This document shows, in pieces, positions 63,313 to 64,000 of a stretch of 64,000 nucleotides of DNA (its first letter is position 1; each line of letters starts with the position of its first letter). The notes beneath the pieces were generated by a model that did no database searches, was not told the origin of the DNA, and worked only from the letters and a program-made list of their open reading frames with translations. The stretch is from an uncultured Desulfobacterales bacterium. Its GTDB lineage: Bacteria > Desulfobacterota > Desulfobacteria > Desulfobacterales > JAHEIW01. Position numbers and translations under genes: made by a program. The stretch spans positions 1 through 64,000 of the forward strand of contig CAMYLV010000030.1 of the NCBI GenBank assembly GCA_947259495.1, read 5' to 3'.

Positions 63313-64000
63313 TGCAACCCGTCCCCCGCCAGGAAATACACCAGCGCATCAGCAGATTCCAGGTACAGCTGGCCGTCCACCAGCTGGATGGAGCCTTTAT
63401 TCTGCAAAACGCAGATCTGTTTTACTTCAGCGGAACCATTCAATCCTCTGTTTTGTTTGTACCCGCTCACGGTGACCCCATCCTTATGGTTCAAAAAAAC
63501 CTCAAGCGGGCCGAGCTTGAATCTGCATTAAAAAATATCATCCCGGTTAAAAATAAAAATAAGGTTCCGCAAATCTTAAATGATTTCGGGTTCAATCGAT
63601 TAGAGCGGTCCGGCCTTGAAATGGATGTCCTGCCGGCCAACCTGTATCTCTGGTTTCAGCAATCCTTTCCGCAATGCAGCTGGAGGGATGTATCCAACAT
63701 CATCCGCAGATTGCGTATGGTTAAGTCGGACTACGAGATTGCACAGATTAAAAAGGCAACCGCTGTTTTGCACAAGGGGTTAACGGAACTCAAAAGTGTA
63801 ATTCGAGAGGGGATTACCGAACTGGAAATCGACGGGCATCTGGCCATGATCGCCCGGCGGGAAGGCCATATGGGCACGTTGCGAATGCGCGGCTGGAACC
63901 AGGAAATGACCTACGCACATGTGCTGGCCGGTGACAGCGGCGCGACCGTTTCGCTGTTGAACAGCCCCCATGGCGGCACCGGTAACACGCCGGCTATGGC
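63312..64000 (+). CDS. M24 family (Xaa-Pro-type) peptidase, 3' truncated by window edge
   Basis: About 229 residues of a longer protein are seen. The N-terminal creatinase-like domain covers about residues 10-130 ('ISRFQVQLAVHQLDGAFIL' is its opening), followed by 'IIRRLRMVKSDYEIAQIKKA', the typical entry into the metallopeptidase domain. The visible part ends before the metal ligands. It should cleave N-terminal Xaa-Pro or similar peptides, or be a related non-peptidase; family members cannot be told apart from this part. The ATG overlaps the flavin reductase stop by one base, implying coupled translation. Confidence 0.8.
   Translation, partial: MQPVPRQEIHQRISRFQVQLAVHQLDGAFILQNADLFYFSGTIQSSVLFVPAHGDPILMVQKNLKRAELESALKNIIPVKNKNKVPQILNDFGFNRLERSGLEMDVLPANLYLWFQQSFPQCSWRDVSNIIRRLRMVKSDYEIAQIKKATAVLHKGLTELKSVIREGITELEIDGHLAMIARREGHMGTLRMRGWNQEMTYAHVLAGDSGATVSLLNSPHGGTGNTPAM

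Overview
The window looks like a chromosomal segment of a Gram-negative bacterium, most likely a member of the Desulfobacterota (Desulfobacterales-like). This is inferred from the gene mix (DUF4390-ntrY-ntrX, a PilQ secretin with a pilus TPR lipoprotein, LutABC, a flavoredoxin-type flavin reductase, DUF362 ferredoxin) and from many nested palindromic intergenic repeats. It was not tested by any search. No phage, transposase, CRISPR array, rRNA or tRNA was recognised.

Layout. 1-5.6 kb: 3' end of a type IV pilus secretin gene, a pilus TPR lipoprotein, thrC-serS and a 5-formyl-THF cyclo-ligase. 5.7-12.8 kb: a TrkA-type K+ channel, pcm plus a DUF368 membrane protein, a LysR regulator, coaD, rsmD and the sigma-54 regulator ntrX. 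12.9-15.7 kb: the sensor ntrY and a DUF4390 protein. 16.1-22.6 kb: a comM/yifB ATPase followed by aceK-aceB-aceA, a full glyoxylate shunt with its own isocitrate dehydrogenase kinase/phosphatase. 22.7-33.8 kb: a VWA-OmpA protein, an unrecognised Cys-motif protein, a universal stress protein, a small P-loop kinase, a DUF362 ferredoxin, a membrane metallophosphoesterase, a large AsmA-like protein, an SRPBCC protein and a hypothetical protein. 34-48.2 kb: a B3/B4-domain gene, a polyamine-type ABC importer (potA-D-B-C) and an FAD-linked D-2-hydroxyacid dehydrogenase on the minus strand, then livK-H-M-G-F and gabT on the plus strand, then an AI-2E-type permease. 48.4-55.2 kb: a 1494-residue hybrid histidine kinase converging on a quinol-type nitric oxide reductase. 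55.7-59.1 kb: lutA-lutB-lutC for L-lactate oxidation. 59.5-64 kb: a GAF-GGDEF diguanylate cyclase, a stand-alone receiver, a DoxX protein, lgt, a flavin reductase and the start of an M24 peptidase.

Physiology suggested: use of organic acids and amines (lactate, another 2-hydroxyacid, acetate or fatty acids through the glyoxylate shunt, GABA or polyamines, amino acids) by a respiring organism that also reduces nitric oxide. Pilus and cyclic-di-GMP genes suggest a surface-associated life.

The most unusual content is between the genes. One dispersed repeat family is built from a shared 25-30 bp module joined to one of two alternative second modules. One alternative is a bidirectional terminator-like hairpin; the other is an AT-rich block. 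Copies bracket the B3/B4 gene and the lut operon and sit just upstream of aceB and aceA. Other palindromic elements have terminal arms that touch or supply the stop codons of ntrX, livF and lutA. A purine-rich low-complexity tract lies between livK and livH and also, in frame, inside the second receiver domain of the hybrid kinase. Two protein-level oddities stand out: NtrX carries GSFPGA where sigma-54 activators normally have GAFTGA, and the potassium channel filter reads TVGF rather than TVGYG.
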